Assembly (NCBI GenBank): GCA_902766875.1
Contig: CACXFI010000022.1
Span: forward strand, 1 to 13,977
DNA from: an uncultured Erysipelotrichaceae bacterium
GTDB taxonomy: Bacteria; Bacillota_I; Bacilli_A; RF39; UBA660
Length of the DNA stretch: 13,977 nucleotides
Direction of reading: 5' to 3'
This document shows positions 1-6,403 of this stretch, in pieces. Position 1 is the stretch's first letter. The number at the start of each line of letters is the position of its first letter. A program made the translations under genes and the position numbers. Below the pieces are notes generated by a model that was not told the origin of the DNA, ran no database searches, and worked only from the letters and a program-made list of their open reading frames with translations.

Positions 1-75
1 CTTATATCTTTAGAAAAGAAATATCATGAAAGATTTTATCCAGAGAAAAAAATTAAAAAATTTGAAAAAAAATAG
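1..75 (+). CDS. C-terminal tail of an unknown plus-strand gene (truncated at the window edge)
   Basis: Reading from base 1, frame 1 stays open for 24 codons and stops at TAG (73-75). The visible peptide is basic and hydrophilic (it contains YHERFYPEKK and ends KKFEKK). The 5' end lies outside the window, so the product cannot be named. The stop codon sits inside the left arm of the palindromic terminator at 67-98, which is what the end of a real convergent gene would look like. With so little sequence this could also be chance open frame; the terminator placement is the main support. Confidence 0.45.
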   Translation, partial: LISLEKKYHERFYPEKKIKKFEKK

Positions 76-98
76 ATATTAATTAATATCTATTTTTT
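67..98. terminator. Bidirectional intrinsic terminator (perfect 32-bp palindrome)
   Basis: The 32 bases 67-98 are exactly self-complementary, with core ATAGATATTAA/TTAATATCTAT flanked by runs of A on the left and T on the right. The hairpin is therefore followed by a U-run when transcribed in either direction. It lies between the TAG of the left-edge plus-strand gene and the stop of the minus-strand CotD-like gene, fitting a shared terminator for convergent genes. Confidence 0.8.
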
Positions 99-99
99 A

Positions 100-456
100 T
101 TATTTAAAACAGCAACATGACCCACATTGAACATTAGTACAAGTATTTTCTTCACAACATGTATATCTTGGCTGGTATGTGTGTTTAAATACATGATTAT
201 TTATTATTCTTGTATTAATTGGACAAATATGGGGAACGTTATGAATAAAAGTACGATTTACTATTCTTTCTCTTCCTGGCTCTATTATTGGTGATTCCAT
301 AGTTGACATAGCAGGTGTATTATATCCTTCTATCATATTTTCATTCATATTAAAATTCATGTTAGTATTATCATTAGTATTAAAATTTTCGTTAGTTATA
401 TTTATATCTATATCTCCATCAAATGGTTCTTGCCTAAAGGTATAATCATTATACAT
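100..456 (-). CDS. CotD-like cysteine-rich protein (possible spore coat protein)
   Basis: This is a small protein of 118 residues. The N-terminal ~45 residues are Asn/Asp-rich and low complexity. The C-terminal half carries VPHICPINTRIINNHVFKHT, which resembles the VPH.HP.HT..VNH..F.H pattern of the CotD inner spore-coat family (Spore-coat_CotD). It then has seven cysteines between residues 100 and 116, ending CCCFK. Family knowledge: CotD is a small His/Cys-rich coat protein cross-linked late in sporulation. The start ATG (456-454) has an excellent SD, AAGGAGG, 7 nt upstream. It is a single gene with a downstream hairpin and a gap of 72 nt from dut. The histidine content is lower than in Bacillus CotD, so it may instead be an unrelated Cys-rich structural or metal-binding protein. 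The family assignment is from pattern memory only; the coding call itself is firm. Confidence 0.6.
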   Translation of the reverse strand: MYNDYTFRQEPFDGDIDINITNENFNTNDNTNMNFNMNENMIEGYNTPAMSTMESPIIEPGRERIVNRTFIHNVPHICPINTRIINNHVFKHTYQPRYTCCEENTCTNVQCGSCCCFK

Positions 457-474
457 TTATATTCCTCCTTATCT

Positions 475-489
475 ATCATATAATATGAT
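475..489 (-). promoter_or_regulatory. Possible promoter/dyad upstream of the CotD-like gene
   Basis: ATCATA-taa-TATGAT forms a perfect 6-bp inverted repeat just upstream of the SD. On the minus strand the same region reads CATATTATA, which fits the CATA-N3-TA shape of a sporulation (sigma-K-type) -10. It can equally be read as a weak TATTAT housekeeping -10 with TTGTTC 18 bp upstream. No AC-type sigma-K -35 is seen at the right distance, so the sigma assignment is open. Confidence 0.3.
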
Positions 490-528
490 TATTATATTTA
501 AAAGAACAATATAAATACCTAATGATTA

Positions 529-990
529 TTATTTTTTATCAGTAGATCCAAAACCACCTTTTCTTGTACCTTTAGCATTATCATTATCGATAGTTAAATA
601 TTTATTAAATATTATTTGACCTATAATATCATGTTTATGAATAGTTATATCTTCATTATTAAAATTATAGAACATGAATTGAATATGTCCTTCGTTATCT
701 TCATTATTGTAATAATCGGCATCAATTATTCCTATACCATTAGATAGAACTAAATGTCTTTTTATAGGATTAGAACTACGATTTGCTACTATATAATATT
801 CATCATTATTGCAATAGGCTTTTAATCCAGTTGGTATTAATACTGGTTTAATTCCTTTCTTATAGGCTGGTATGGTTATGTCTATAGCACTTTCTATGTC
901 ATATCCTGCTGAATATTTTGTTTTTCTTTCTGGTAATCTTATATCTTTATCTTTATATTCTTCTATTATTTCAAATCCTCTATTTTTCAT
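529..990 (-). CDS. dut: Deoxyuridine 5'-triphosphate nucleotidohydrolase (dUTPase)
   Basis: Hydrolyses dUTP to dUMP and pyrophosphate, keeping uracil out of DNA and feeding thymidylate synthesis. It is the trimeric dUTPase fold. In a 153-aa protein the five family motifs can be read: AGYDIESA (28-35), NRSS (70-73), GIGIIDADYYN (85-95, with the uracil-pocket Asp), GQIIF (124-128) and the C-terminal arm RKGGFGSTDK (143-152). A longer frame reaches back to 1056, but I place the start at ATG 990-988. It is preceded by AAGGAG at normal spacing, and the upstream radical SAM gene stops only 1 nt before it, so the two are translationally coupled. Third gene of the DUF1653-radical SAM-dut operon. No clear terminator follows it. 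Confidence 0.93.
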   Translation of the reverse strand: MKNRGFEIIEEYKDKDIRLPERKTKYSAGYDIESAIDITIPAYKKGIKPVLIPTGLKAYCNNDEYYIVANRSSNPIKRHLVLSNGIGIIDADYYNNEDNEGHIQFMFYNFNNEDITIHKHDIIGQIIFNKYLTIDNDNAKGTRKGGFGSTDKK

Positions 991-991
991 T

Positions 992-1891
992 TTAGACTCC
1001 TTCATTGTTAAATATTGGTATAAAACTTTCTGATTGAGTTTCTTCATCTTGAACAAAACAATTTCTTATTCCTAAATCATATGCATAATTAATTATATTT
1101 TCATATATTTTATTATCTATTTTGTTATTTAATTCTTTATATTTTAGTTTTCTAATAGGTGTATATTGATTCATTATAGATATATAAATATTATCTTTAT
1201 ATGTTTTATATAAATAATTTATTATTTTTTTTTTATCTTCTTCTCTACTAGGTAACATTAAATGTCTTACTATCATTCCTTTGATCATAATACCATCTTT
1301 GTTAAATTTAGGTTTACCTACTTGTCTATACATTTCTTTTATAGCTATAGAGGCATATTTAAAATAATTTGGTGTGTTAGAATATTTAATGCTATATTCA
1401 TTGTTATAATATTTTAAATCAGGTAAATATATATCTATTAATCCGTCTAATAATTTGATAGTATCTATATTTTCATAGCTACTGGTATTATAGATTATAG
1501 GTATCTTTAAACCTTTCTTTTTAGCTAAAATAAGGCCTTCTTTTATTAATGGTACATAATGAGTGGGAGTTACTAAATTAATGTTATTAGCACCTTTTTC
1601 TTGTAATTCTAGGCATATTTCACTAAACCTTTCTATTGTTATTTCTTTCCCTTTATTAAGAGTACTTATATCATAGTTTTGACAGAATATACAACCCATA
1701 TTACAATTCGAAAAGAAAATTGTCCCACTACCATTATTTCCTGATAGACAAGGTTCTTCCCAATAGTGAAGAGATGCTCTTGCTACTTTTATTTTATTAC
1801 TTGCTTTACAATATCCTAATTCATTCTTATTTCTATTAACATTACAATTTCTAGGACATAATCTACATTTATTAAATTCTTTGTATATCAT
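992..1891 (-). CDS. PflX-like radical SAM protein (COG1313-type)
   Basis: A 299-residue radical SAM protein. The CxxxCxxC cluster motif is C63-NMG-C67-IF-C70, followed by QNYD, which binds the 4Fe-4S/SAM centre. Before it are an N-terminal four-cysteine set, C9/C12/C16 and C28, and the HYWEEPCLSG...GSGTIFFSNC block, which is diagnostic for the PflX/COG1313 group related to pyruvate formate-lyase activases. The substrate of this group is not established; the pfl-activase name comes from similarity only. It overlaps the end of the DUF1653 gene by 20 nt and has no clear SD of its own, so it is probably translated by coupling. It stops 1 nt before dut. No pflB is visible here. The family call is firm and the function unknown. 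Confidence 0.9.
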   Translation of the reverse strand: MIYKEFNKCRLCPRNCNVNRNKNELGYCKASNKIKVARASLHYWEEPCLSGNNGSGTIFFSNCNMGCIFCQNYDISTLNKGKEITIERFSEICLELQEKGANNINLVTPTHYVPLIKEGLILAKKKGLKIPIIYNTSSYENIDTIKLLDGLIDIYLPDLKYYNNEYSIKYSNTPNYFKYASIAIKEMYRQVGKPKFNKDGIMIKGMIVRHLMLPSREEDKKKIINYLYKTYKDNIYISIMNQYTPIRKLKYKELNNKIDNKIYENIINYAYDLGIRNCFVQDEETQSESFIPIFNNEGV

Positions 1892-2111
1892 CTACTAATT
1901 CAAACCTATATTTTTGTTTTATTTCAGGATATTTATTTTTATCTACTAAACTAGAAAACATATCTAATGGTCTTACCCATACTTCATTAGTATCTATATT
2001 TCTATATATTACTACTTCTTTTAATGTTTCAGAGTCTTTTCCAATACATAATACTTTATACATATGTCCTTTAAAATGTCTATATATTTGCCCTTCTATT
2101 ATTTTTCTCAT
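1872..2111 (-). CDS. DUF1653 small protein
   Basis: A 79-residue soluble protein that matches the DUF1653 pattern throughout: G.IYRHFKGHMYKVL near residues 7-21, then SETLKEVVIYRN, then VWVRPLDMFSSLV, ending in an RFE motif. The family is widespread and of unknown biochemical function; its compact, single-domain size is normal. ATG 2111-2109 is preceded by AGGTGA with 4 nt spacing. It is the first gene of the operon with the PflX-like radical SAM gene and dut, driven by the promoter at 2128-2156, and its end overlaps the next gene by 20 nt. Confidence 0.9.
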   Translation of the reverse strand: MRKIIEGQIYRHFKGHMYKVLCIGKDSETLKEVVIYRNIDTNEVWVRPLDMFSSLVDKNKYPEIKQKYRFELVDDIQRI

Positions 2112-2127
2112 AATATCACCTATTTAA

Positions 2128-2156
2128 AGTATAGCAACAAATATGAACTAAATCAA
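2128..2156 (-). promoter_or_regulatory. Sigma-A-type promoter for the DUF1653-radical SAM-dut operon
   Basis: On the minus strand: -35 TTGATT (2156-2151), 17-bp spacer, -10 TATACT (2133-2128) preceded by TGC (extended -10). The -10 ends 16 nt before the DUF1653 start codon, giving a very short leader that just contains the SD. Confidence 0.75.
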
Positions 2157-2163
2157 GTAAAAT

Positions 2164-2185
2164 AAAAAACAGATAATTACTTATC
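2164..2185 (-). terminator. Weak intrinsic terminator after the 53-aa gene
   Basis: On the minus strand the stop region reads GATAA-GTAA-TTATC followed by TG and a run of six T. The stem is only 5 AU-rich pairs plus one GC, so efficiency is doubtful, but it sits exactly at the gene end and overlaps the stop codon. Confidence 0.4.
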
Positions 2186-2338
2186 AATTTTCTTTTTAAC
2201 TAGTTTTTTATTATCTTTATTTTCATCACCATATTTACTATAAAGATATTGTAAATTTTCTTCTATGGTTCTTTTAGGTTTAGGTACTACTATTTTAGGT
2301 TTCGGAATTATTTTTTTTGGATTTATATTATCTCCCAT
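2177..2338 (-). CDS. Small basic hypothetical protein (53 aa)
   Basis: An open frame from ATG 2338-2336 to TAA 2177-2179 encodes 53 residues. The N-terminal half is Lys/Pro-rich (PKKIIPKPKIVVPKPKR), then comes a possible amphipathic helix (TIEENLQYLYSKYGDENKD) and a very basic tail (KKLVKKKIDK). The SD, AAGGAGA, is excellent and well spaced, which is the main reason to believe it. It lies 15 nt after the stop of the 57-aa gene, so the pair is probably one transcript. No family is recognised. The charge suggests binding to nucleic acid or the ribosome, which is inference only. Confidence 0.7.
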   Translation of the reverse strand: MGDNINPKKIIPKPKIVVPKPKRTIEENLQYLYSKYGDENKDNKKLVKKKIDK

Positions 2339-2353
2339 AAAATTCTCCTTAAA

Positions 2354-2527
2354 TTATCTTTTAAAATTTTTTACTAATTTTTTCTTTTTAGACTTTCTTA
2401 AATAAATGTCTTGTTGTGTTTTAGTTAAAGGAATACCCTTAGCTATTCTATAGCCAATAATTTCATCACTATTTTCATATAAGAAGGTTTCAATTTTTCT
2501 TAATTCATTTATAAATTTATTTTTCAT
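2354..2527 (-). CDS. Small basic hypothetical protein (57 aa)
   Basis: ATG 2527-2525 to TAA 2354-2356 encodes 57 residues: an N-terminal stretch like an amphipathic helix (MKNKFINELRKIETFLYEN), a middle GYRIAKGIPLTKTQQDIYLR and a Lys-rich tail. The SD AAGGAGAG is strong and a good extended -10 promoter lies upstream at 2553-2581, so a real gene is very likely. It is followed 15 nt later by the 53-aa gene. I recognise no family. No signal peptide or membrane segment is present, so it should be cytosolic. Confidence 0.72.
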   Translation of the reverse strand: MKNKFINELRKIETFLYENSDEIIGYRIAKGIPLTKTQQDIYLRKSKKKKLVKNFKR

Positions 2528-2552
2528 ATTATCTCTCCTTCATGCTTTAGCT

Positions 2553-2581
2553 ATAATACCACAATAAAAAAAGAATGTAAA
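2553..2581 (-). promoter_or_regulatory. Promoter for the two small genes, overlapping the tsf terminator
   Basis: Minus strand: -35 TTTACA (2581-2576), 17-bp spacer, -10 TATTAT (2558-2553) preceded by TGG. The -35 lies within one arm of the tsf terminator hairpin (2569-2598), so the two elements share DNA. Confidence 0.65.
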
Positions 2582-2598
2582 TATTTTTACATTCTTTT
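2566..2598 (-). terminator. Intrinsic terminator of rpsB-tsf
   Basis: A 13-bp stem (2569-2581 with 2586-2598; core GAATGTAAA/TTTACATTC) with a 4-nt loop begins 4 nt after the tsf stop codon. In the minus-strand RNA it is followed by a run of seven U (A-run 2566-2572). Confidence 0.85.
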
Positions 2599-2602
2599 AA
2601 TA

Positions 2603-3475
2603 TTATCCATTAATTTGTTTCATTACTTCTTCAGCAAAGTTTTCTTCTTTTTTTTCCATTCCTTCTCCAACTTCGTAACGAACGAAACAAACTATATTAC
2701 TATGTTTAGATTCTACATATTTAGATACTTTCATTTTGTTTTCTTTGATGAATCCTTGGTCTACTAAACATATTTCTTCAAAGAATTTATTTAGTCTTCC
2801 ATTTACTATCATATCTAATTTTTTAGGATCTAATCCTTCATTAGAAGCAGTTTCTTTTAAGATTTCTCTTTCTTTTTCTACTCTTTCTTCTGGTACTTCT
2901 TCTCTATTTAAATATTCTGGTTTCATAGCAGCTACTTGCATTGAGATATCTTTAGCTAGTTCTGCATCTTCTCCATCTAATAAAGATAAAGCTACTATTT
3001 TACCACCCATATGAGAGTATGTTCCAAATACTTGATTATCTTCTTTAGTAACTACTTGGAATCTTCTAAATGATAGTTTTTCTCCAATTACTGATATTTT
3101 TTCTACTAATAAATCAGACAATTTTTTACCATTTGTTTCTAATTCTAAAGCTTCTTCTACAGTATTAACATCATTTTTTAAGATTGTGTCTGCTATTGTA
3201 TTAATTAGATTTACAAATTCTTCGTTTTTAGCTACAAAATCTGTTTCTGAATTTACTTCTACTACAACAGCTTTATTTCCATCTACTTTTGCAAGAGCTA
3301 AACCTTCAGCAGCTATTCTAGATGCTTTCTTTTCAGCTTTAGAGATACCTTTTTCTCTTAACCAAGTTACAGCTTCTTCCATATTACCATTAGAAGCTTC
3401 TAAAGCTTTTTTGCAATCTAACATACCAGCGCCAGTTTTTTCTCTTAATTCTTTTACCATGCTTGCACTAATCAT
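2603..3475 (-). CDS. tsf: Translation elongation factor Ts
   Basis: Guanine-nucleotide exchange factor that recycles EF-Tu-GDP to EF-Tu-GTP in the cytosol. The 290-residue protein has the N-terminal UBA-like region MVKELREKTGAGMLDCKKAL (6-25) and the EF-Tu-contacting TDFVAKNEEF block near residue 80, followed by the core domains including MQVAAMKPEYLNREEVP. Length is normal for the family. The start ATG at 3475-3473 is preceded by AGGGAG. It follows rpsB by 20 nt, the usual rpsB-tsf order, and is followed by a strong terminator at 2566-2598. Confidence 0.97.
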   Translation of the reverse strand: MISASMVKELREKTGAGMLDCKKALEASNGNMEEAVTWLREKGISKAEKKASRIAAEGLALAKVDGNKAVVVEVNSETDFVAKNEEFVNLINTIADTILKNDVNTVEEALELETNGKKLSDLLVEKISVIGEKLSFRRFQVVTKEDNQVFGTYSHMGGKIVALSLLDGEDAELAKDISMQVAAMKPEYLNREEVPEERVEKEREILKETASNEGLDPKKLDMIVNGRLNKFFEEICLVDQGFIKENKMKVSKYVESKHSNIVCFVRYEVGEGMEKKEENFAEEVMKQING

Positions 3476-3495
3476 TATATATACTCCCTTCTTAT

Positions 3496-4527
3496 TTATT
3501 TTAAAGCACTAATTAATTCATCTTTTTTCATTTTAGAATAACCTTTGATTTCTTTTTTCTTAGCTAATTCTTTCAATTCAGCTACTGTAAGAATAGTTAA
3601 ATCTAATTCAGGTTCTTTTTTTCTAGGTTTCTTTTCTGTTTCTTTTTTAGGTTTTTCAACTTTTTCTTCTTTAACTTCTTTCTTAGGTTTTTCTTCTTTT
3701 TTCTTATCTTCTTTTACTGGCTTTTCTTCTTTTTTAGTTTCTTTTTTAACTTCCTTTTTATCTTCTTTCTTTTCTTCTTTGTTTACTTTCTTTTCAAAAG
3801 ATTTTACTTTTTTAGATTCATCTTCAGTTACATAATCAACTAAAGTTCCTCCATTAGCTTCTACTATTGCATTTGTTAGAGCTCCTAATACAACTTTTAT
3901 ACTTCTTACAGCATCATCATTACCTGGTATTACATAATCTACTAAATCAGGATCACAATTTGTATCAATTATTCCAAATACTGGGATTCCTAATTTTCTA
4001 GCTTCTCTAATAGCATTATATTCTTTTAGAGAATCAACTATAATTAAAGCTTGTGGTAATTTGGCCATTTCTCTAATACCGCATAGATTTTTATTTAATT
4101 TATCGTATTCTTTTTTAAGACCAATTACTTCTTTTTTAGGTAATTTTTCAAATGTACCATCTGCTTCCATTTTTTCTATTTGTTCTAGGCGATATACTCT
4201 ATTTCTAATTGTTTTAAAATTAGTTAGAGTACCACCTAACCAACGTTCAGTCATATAGTACATAGAAGAGCGTTCTGCTTCTTCACGACAAACTTCTTGA
4301 GCTTGTTTTTTAGTACCTACAAATAATACTTTACCTCCGTCTGCTGCTATTTTGTTTAAAGCTGTATATGCTTCTTCCATTTTATCTACTGTTTTTTGTA
4401 AATCAATTATATAAATATCATCACGAGAGTTGTAGATATACTCTTTCATTTTTGGGTTCCATCTTTTAGTCTGATGACCAAAGTGAACTCCGGCTTCCAA
4501 TAAATAACTCATTGAAATTACTGCCAT
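3496..4527 (-). CDS. rpsB: 30S ribosomal protein S2 with Lys/Glu linker and Rho_N/SAP-like C-terminal tail
   Basis: Residues 1 to ~232 are a normal S2: SMSYLLEAGVHFGHQTKRWN (5-24), GTKKQA (71-76), RWLGGTLTNF (95-104), and the FGIIDTNCDPDLVDYVIPGN block (184-203). S2 is the platform protein needed to load S1 and complete the 30S subunit. Unusually the protein continues to 343 residues. About 236-306 is an almost pure Lys/Glu/Pro linker. Residues 308-343 read LTILTVAELKELAKKK, then a short loop, then KMKKDELISAL, which resembles the helix-extended-loop-helix of Rho_N/SAP domains known to bind nucleic acid. The start is preceded by AAGGAGG. It is first gene of rpsB-tsf, with the promoter at 4634-4662 and a structured leader. 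The S2 call is firm; the tail assignment is by motif shape. Confidence 0.96.
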   Translation of the reverse strand: MAVISMSYLLEAGVHFGHQTKRWNPKMKEYIYNSRDDIYIIDLQKTVDKMEEAYTALNKIAADGGKVLFVGTKKQAQEVCREEAERSSMYYMTERWLGGTLTNFKTIRNRVYRLEQIEKMEADGTFEKLPKKEVIGLKKEYDKLNKNLCGIREMAKLPQALIIVDSLKEYNAIREARKLGIPVFGIIDTNCDPDLVDYVIPGNDDAVRSIKVVLGALTNAIVEANGGTLVDYVTEDESKKVKSFEKKVNKEEKKEDKKEVKKETKKEEKPVKEDKKKEEKPKKEVKEEKVEKPKKETEKKPRKKEPELDLTILTVAELKELAKKKEIKGYSKMKKDELISALK

Positions 4528-4553
4528 ATTTTATTCCTCCTTCGTTTTTCCTC

Positions 4554-4610
4554 TGAATACATCATTTTTAAATATCACCATTTGGCACTAGATATTTAAA
4601 TCCATATTCA
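4554..4610 (-). promoter_or_regulatory. Structured 5' leader of rpsB (candidate autoregulatory RNA element)
   Basis: Between the promoter and the SD lies about 100 nt of untranslated RNA. It contains a perfect 10-bp stem (4567-4576 with 4591-4600, TTTAAATATC/GATATTTAAA) closing a 14-nt loop (4577-4590). An outer 6-bp stem (4554-4559 with 4605-4610, TGAATA/TATTCA) is separated by asymmetric internal bulges. No terminator follows the hairpin, so if it regulates, control at the SD by S2 binding is more likely than attenuation. Neither stem is proven. Confidence 0.5.
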
Positions 4611-4633
4611 TGTGTTTTTGAAAAGCCAAAAAT

Positions 4634-4662
4634 ATCGTATCATAAATATTATATTTTTTCAA
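4634..4662 (-). promoter_or_regulatory. Promoter for rpsB-tsf
   Basis: Minus strand: -35 TTGAAA (4662-4657), 17-bp spacer, -10 TACGAT (4639-4634) preceded by TGA. It directly abuts the U-run of the upstream gene's terminator. Transcription would begin near 4627, about 100 nt before the rpsB start. Confidence 0.7.
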
Positions 4663-4689
4663 GAAAAAAAGTTGTATTTGCTACAACTT
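4663..4689 (-). terminator. Intrinsic terminator of the 181-aa gene
   Basis: Minus-strand RNA: an 8-bp stem AAGUUGUA/UACAACUU with a 5-nt loop, followed by a U-run (A-run 4663-4670). It overlaps the TAA stop codon of the gene it terminates. Confidence 0.85.
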
Positions 4690-5233
4690 ATTTTGTTTTT
4701 TCTAGTTTTTTTACTTGACAATTTTTTGGCCATTTAATAGTTTTTGAAATTTGAGGGTTTCTATCAAGCCCAATAACAGTTATGGTATCTATTTTTAAAT
4801 TTTCTGGAAAATTAATTCTAGAGTATTCCCATAATTCTCCTAAAGCTAAATAACTAGTTAAATCTAAGTTAAGATTTTTAAATGATACATTTGGACATTT
4901 ACTAAATTCTTTTAATGCTTTATTTAAATTTAGTATAGATGTATATTCGTAATCTTCTCTGTTTTTTATTTTTTTACTATTATTCTTTAATGTAAAATAC
5001 ATATATAGACACTGAAATGCATATGTATTTGATATTTCAGAAATTATTTCAGGGTTTTCTATATTGTTAATGCCTTTTAGAAACTCATATATTTCATGAA
5101 AGGCATTTAAATCATATATGAAATTAGAATTATCATCTTTGTTTTCTTTTTGATATAAGTTATATGTTTTTTTTAATTGGCTAAAAGCAAATACTTTATA
5201 CCAATTTGGATATTTATCATTATTTTTATACAT
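4688..5233 (-). CDS. Hypothetical protein, 181 aa
   Basis: No family recognised. The protein is soluble, Asn/Lys-rich, without a signal peptide or membrane segment. The first ~125 residues look helical and aromatic-rich (WYKVFAFSQLKKTYNLYQKE; IYEFLKGINNIENPEIISEI; YAFQCLYMYFTLKNN). The C-terminal third has strand-like patterns, such as IDTITVIGLDRNPQ (about 148-161), and ends in a Lys-rich tail. ATG 5233-5231 has a strong SD, AAGGGGGAA. It has its own near-consensus promoter (5270-5298) and its own terminator (4663-4689), so it is a monocistronic gene placed between rseP and rpsB. Gene status is secure; function is unknown. Confidence 0.85.
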   Translation of the reverse strand: MYKNNDKYPNWYKVFAFSQLKKTYNLYQKENKDDNSNFIYDLNAFHEIYEFLKGINNIENPEIISEISNTYAFQCLYMYFTLKNNSKKIKNREDYEYTSILNLNKALKEFSKCPNVSFKNLNLDLTSYLALGELWEYSRINFPENLKIDTITVIGLDRNPQISKTIKWPKNCQVKKLEKTK

Positions 5234-5269
5234 AATATTCCCCCTTAATTAATTTTTAAAGTGTTTTAT

Positions 5270-5298
5270 ATTATAGCAAAAGACTGGGAAAATAGCAA
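5270..5298 (-). promoter_or_regulatory. Near-consensus promoter for the 181-aa gene
   Basis: Minus strand: -35 TTGCTA (5298-5293), 17-bp spacer, perfect -10 TATAAT (5275-5270) preceded by TGC (extended -10). The leader to the ATG is about 30 nt. Confidence 0.8.
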
Positions 5299-5308
5299 GT
5301 AATTAACT

Positions 5309-5334
5309 AAAAAAGATTGAATTTCAATCTTTTT
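5309..5334 (-). terminator. Intrinsic terminator of cdsA-rseP
   Basis: An 11-bp stem (5310-5320 with 5324-5334, core GATTGA/TCAATC) with a 3-nt loop, followed in minus-strand RNA by six U. It overlaps the rseP stop codon. Confidence 0.85.
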
Positions 5335-6403
5335 ATTTTATTAAGTTAAATATATCGTGACCTGTTACAAATATCATTAGTAATATTAGTATCATAAACC
5401 CTATTGTATTTATAGTATTTTCTACTTTAGGATTAATAGGTTTTCTTCTTATTTTTTCTATAATCAATAGAACTATTCTTCCACCATCAAAGGCTGGGAA
5501 TGGTAATAGATTAATTACACCTACATTTATACTTAAGTATGCTAATAGATATAATAGATTAGCTAATCCACCTTTAGCTTGTTGTCCAACAATACTATAT
5601 ATACCAACTGGACCTGACAAGTCATTTATTGATACTCCACCAGTAAATAAGCTTTTTACAGTGTAGAACATTATATTAAATAATGATCCTGTTTTATTCC
5701 AAGCATATTTGAATGAACTTCCTATACCTTTATGAATTTTACTATCTTTAGATATTCCATAAATATATGTTGTTTTACCTTCACTATCAGTAACTTTACT
5801 AGGAGATACTGATAATTTTTTATTATTACCATTTTTATCAATAACATCAAATGTTAATTCTTTACCATAATTTGTTTGAATAATTATTAAAATACTATCC
5901 CAAGAATGTATTTTTTTATCATTTACTTTTATTATTTTATCTCCTGTTTCAAATCCAGCTTCATAAGCAGGATATGCTGGGTCTATTTCTCCTATTATTG
6001 GTTTTGTAGTAGTAGACCCATAAATTAAGGCACTAATTAGTAATACTACAAAAGTTAATAGAAAATTGAATCCTGGTCCTGCAAATAGAATTAATAATCT
6101 TTGAATAAAACTTTTAGAACACATTTTTCTATCTTTTGGAACTTTTTTATCATCATCGTCTCCATTTTCACCTGCTATGGCATTAAATCCACCAATTGGT
6201 ATTAATCTAATACTATATTCTGTTTCATCATTTTTTCTTCTGAATGAGAATAGTTTTTTACCCATACCTATTGCAAATTCATATACATAGGTATTTGATA
6301 ATTTTGCAAAAGTAAAATGACCTAATTCATGTATAAATACTATTATTCCTAGAATTAAAATAAATAAAAATAATGTCCATAAACTACTTAATATAACACT
6401 CAT
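5333..6403 (-). CDS. rseP: Site-2 protease, RseP/RasP family
   Basis: Membrane-embedded zinc metalloprotease that cuts transmembrane substrates such as anti-sigma factors and leftover signal peptides. In the 356-aa protein the zinc motif HELGH is at residues 25-29 inside the first membrane helix. Residues 107-114 (FAGPGFNF) lie in the second hydrophobic region. A single PDZ-like domain spans about 135-200 (PAYEAGFETGDKIIKVNDKK). DLSGPVGI follows at about 261-268, and the second active-site motif NLLPFPAFDGGRI at 298-310 has the zinc-ligand Asp306. It is somewhat shorter than Bacillus RasP (about 420 aa). ATG 6403-6401 has the SD AAAGGTGA. It lies 15 nt behind cdsA, a common pairing; dxr, usually between them in Bacillus, is absent. 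A SpoIVFB role is not suggested: the PDZ domain and the cdsA link fit RasP. Confidence 0.95.
   Translation of the reverse strand: MSVILSSLWTLFLFILILGIIVFIHELGHFTFAKLSNTYVYEFAIGMGKKLFSFRRKNDETEYSIRLIPIGGFNAIAGENGDDDDKKVPKDRKMCSKSFIQRLLILFAGPGFNFLLTFVVLLISALIYGSTTTKPIIGEIDPAYPAYEAGFETGDKIIKVNDKKIHSWDSILIIIQTNYGKELTFDVIDKNGNNKKLSVSPSKVTDSEGKTTYIYGISKDSKIHKGIGSSFKYAWNKTGSLFNIMFYTVKSLFTGGVSINDLSGPVGIYSIVGQQAKGGLANLLYLLAYLSINVGVINLLPFPAFDGGRIVLLIIEKIRRKPINPKVENTINTIGFMILILLMIFVTGHDIFNLIK

Noticed and set aside
991..1056. Longer dUTPase starting at 1056
   Set aside because: Those codons lie inside the radical SAM gene and precede a strong SD for the ATG at 990.
2736..3835. Plus-strand open frames opposite tsf and the rpsB tail (Ser/Phe-rich)
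   Set aside because: They mirror highly conserved genes in the antisense frame; the Ser/Phe bias is just the complement of Lys/Glu codons, and none has a credible SD or promoter.
4061..4258. Short plus-strand frame inside rpsB
   Set aside because: Antisense to conserved S2 sequence, without a ribosome binding site.
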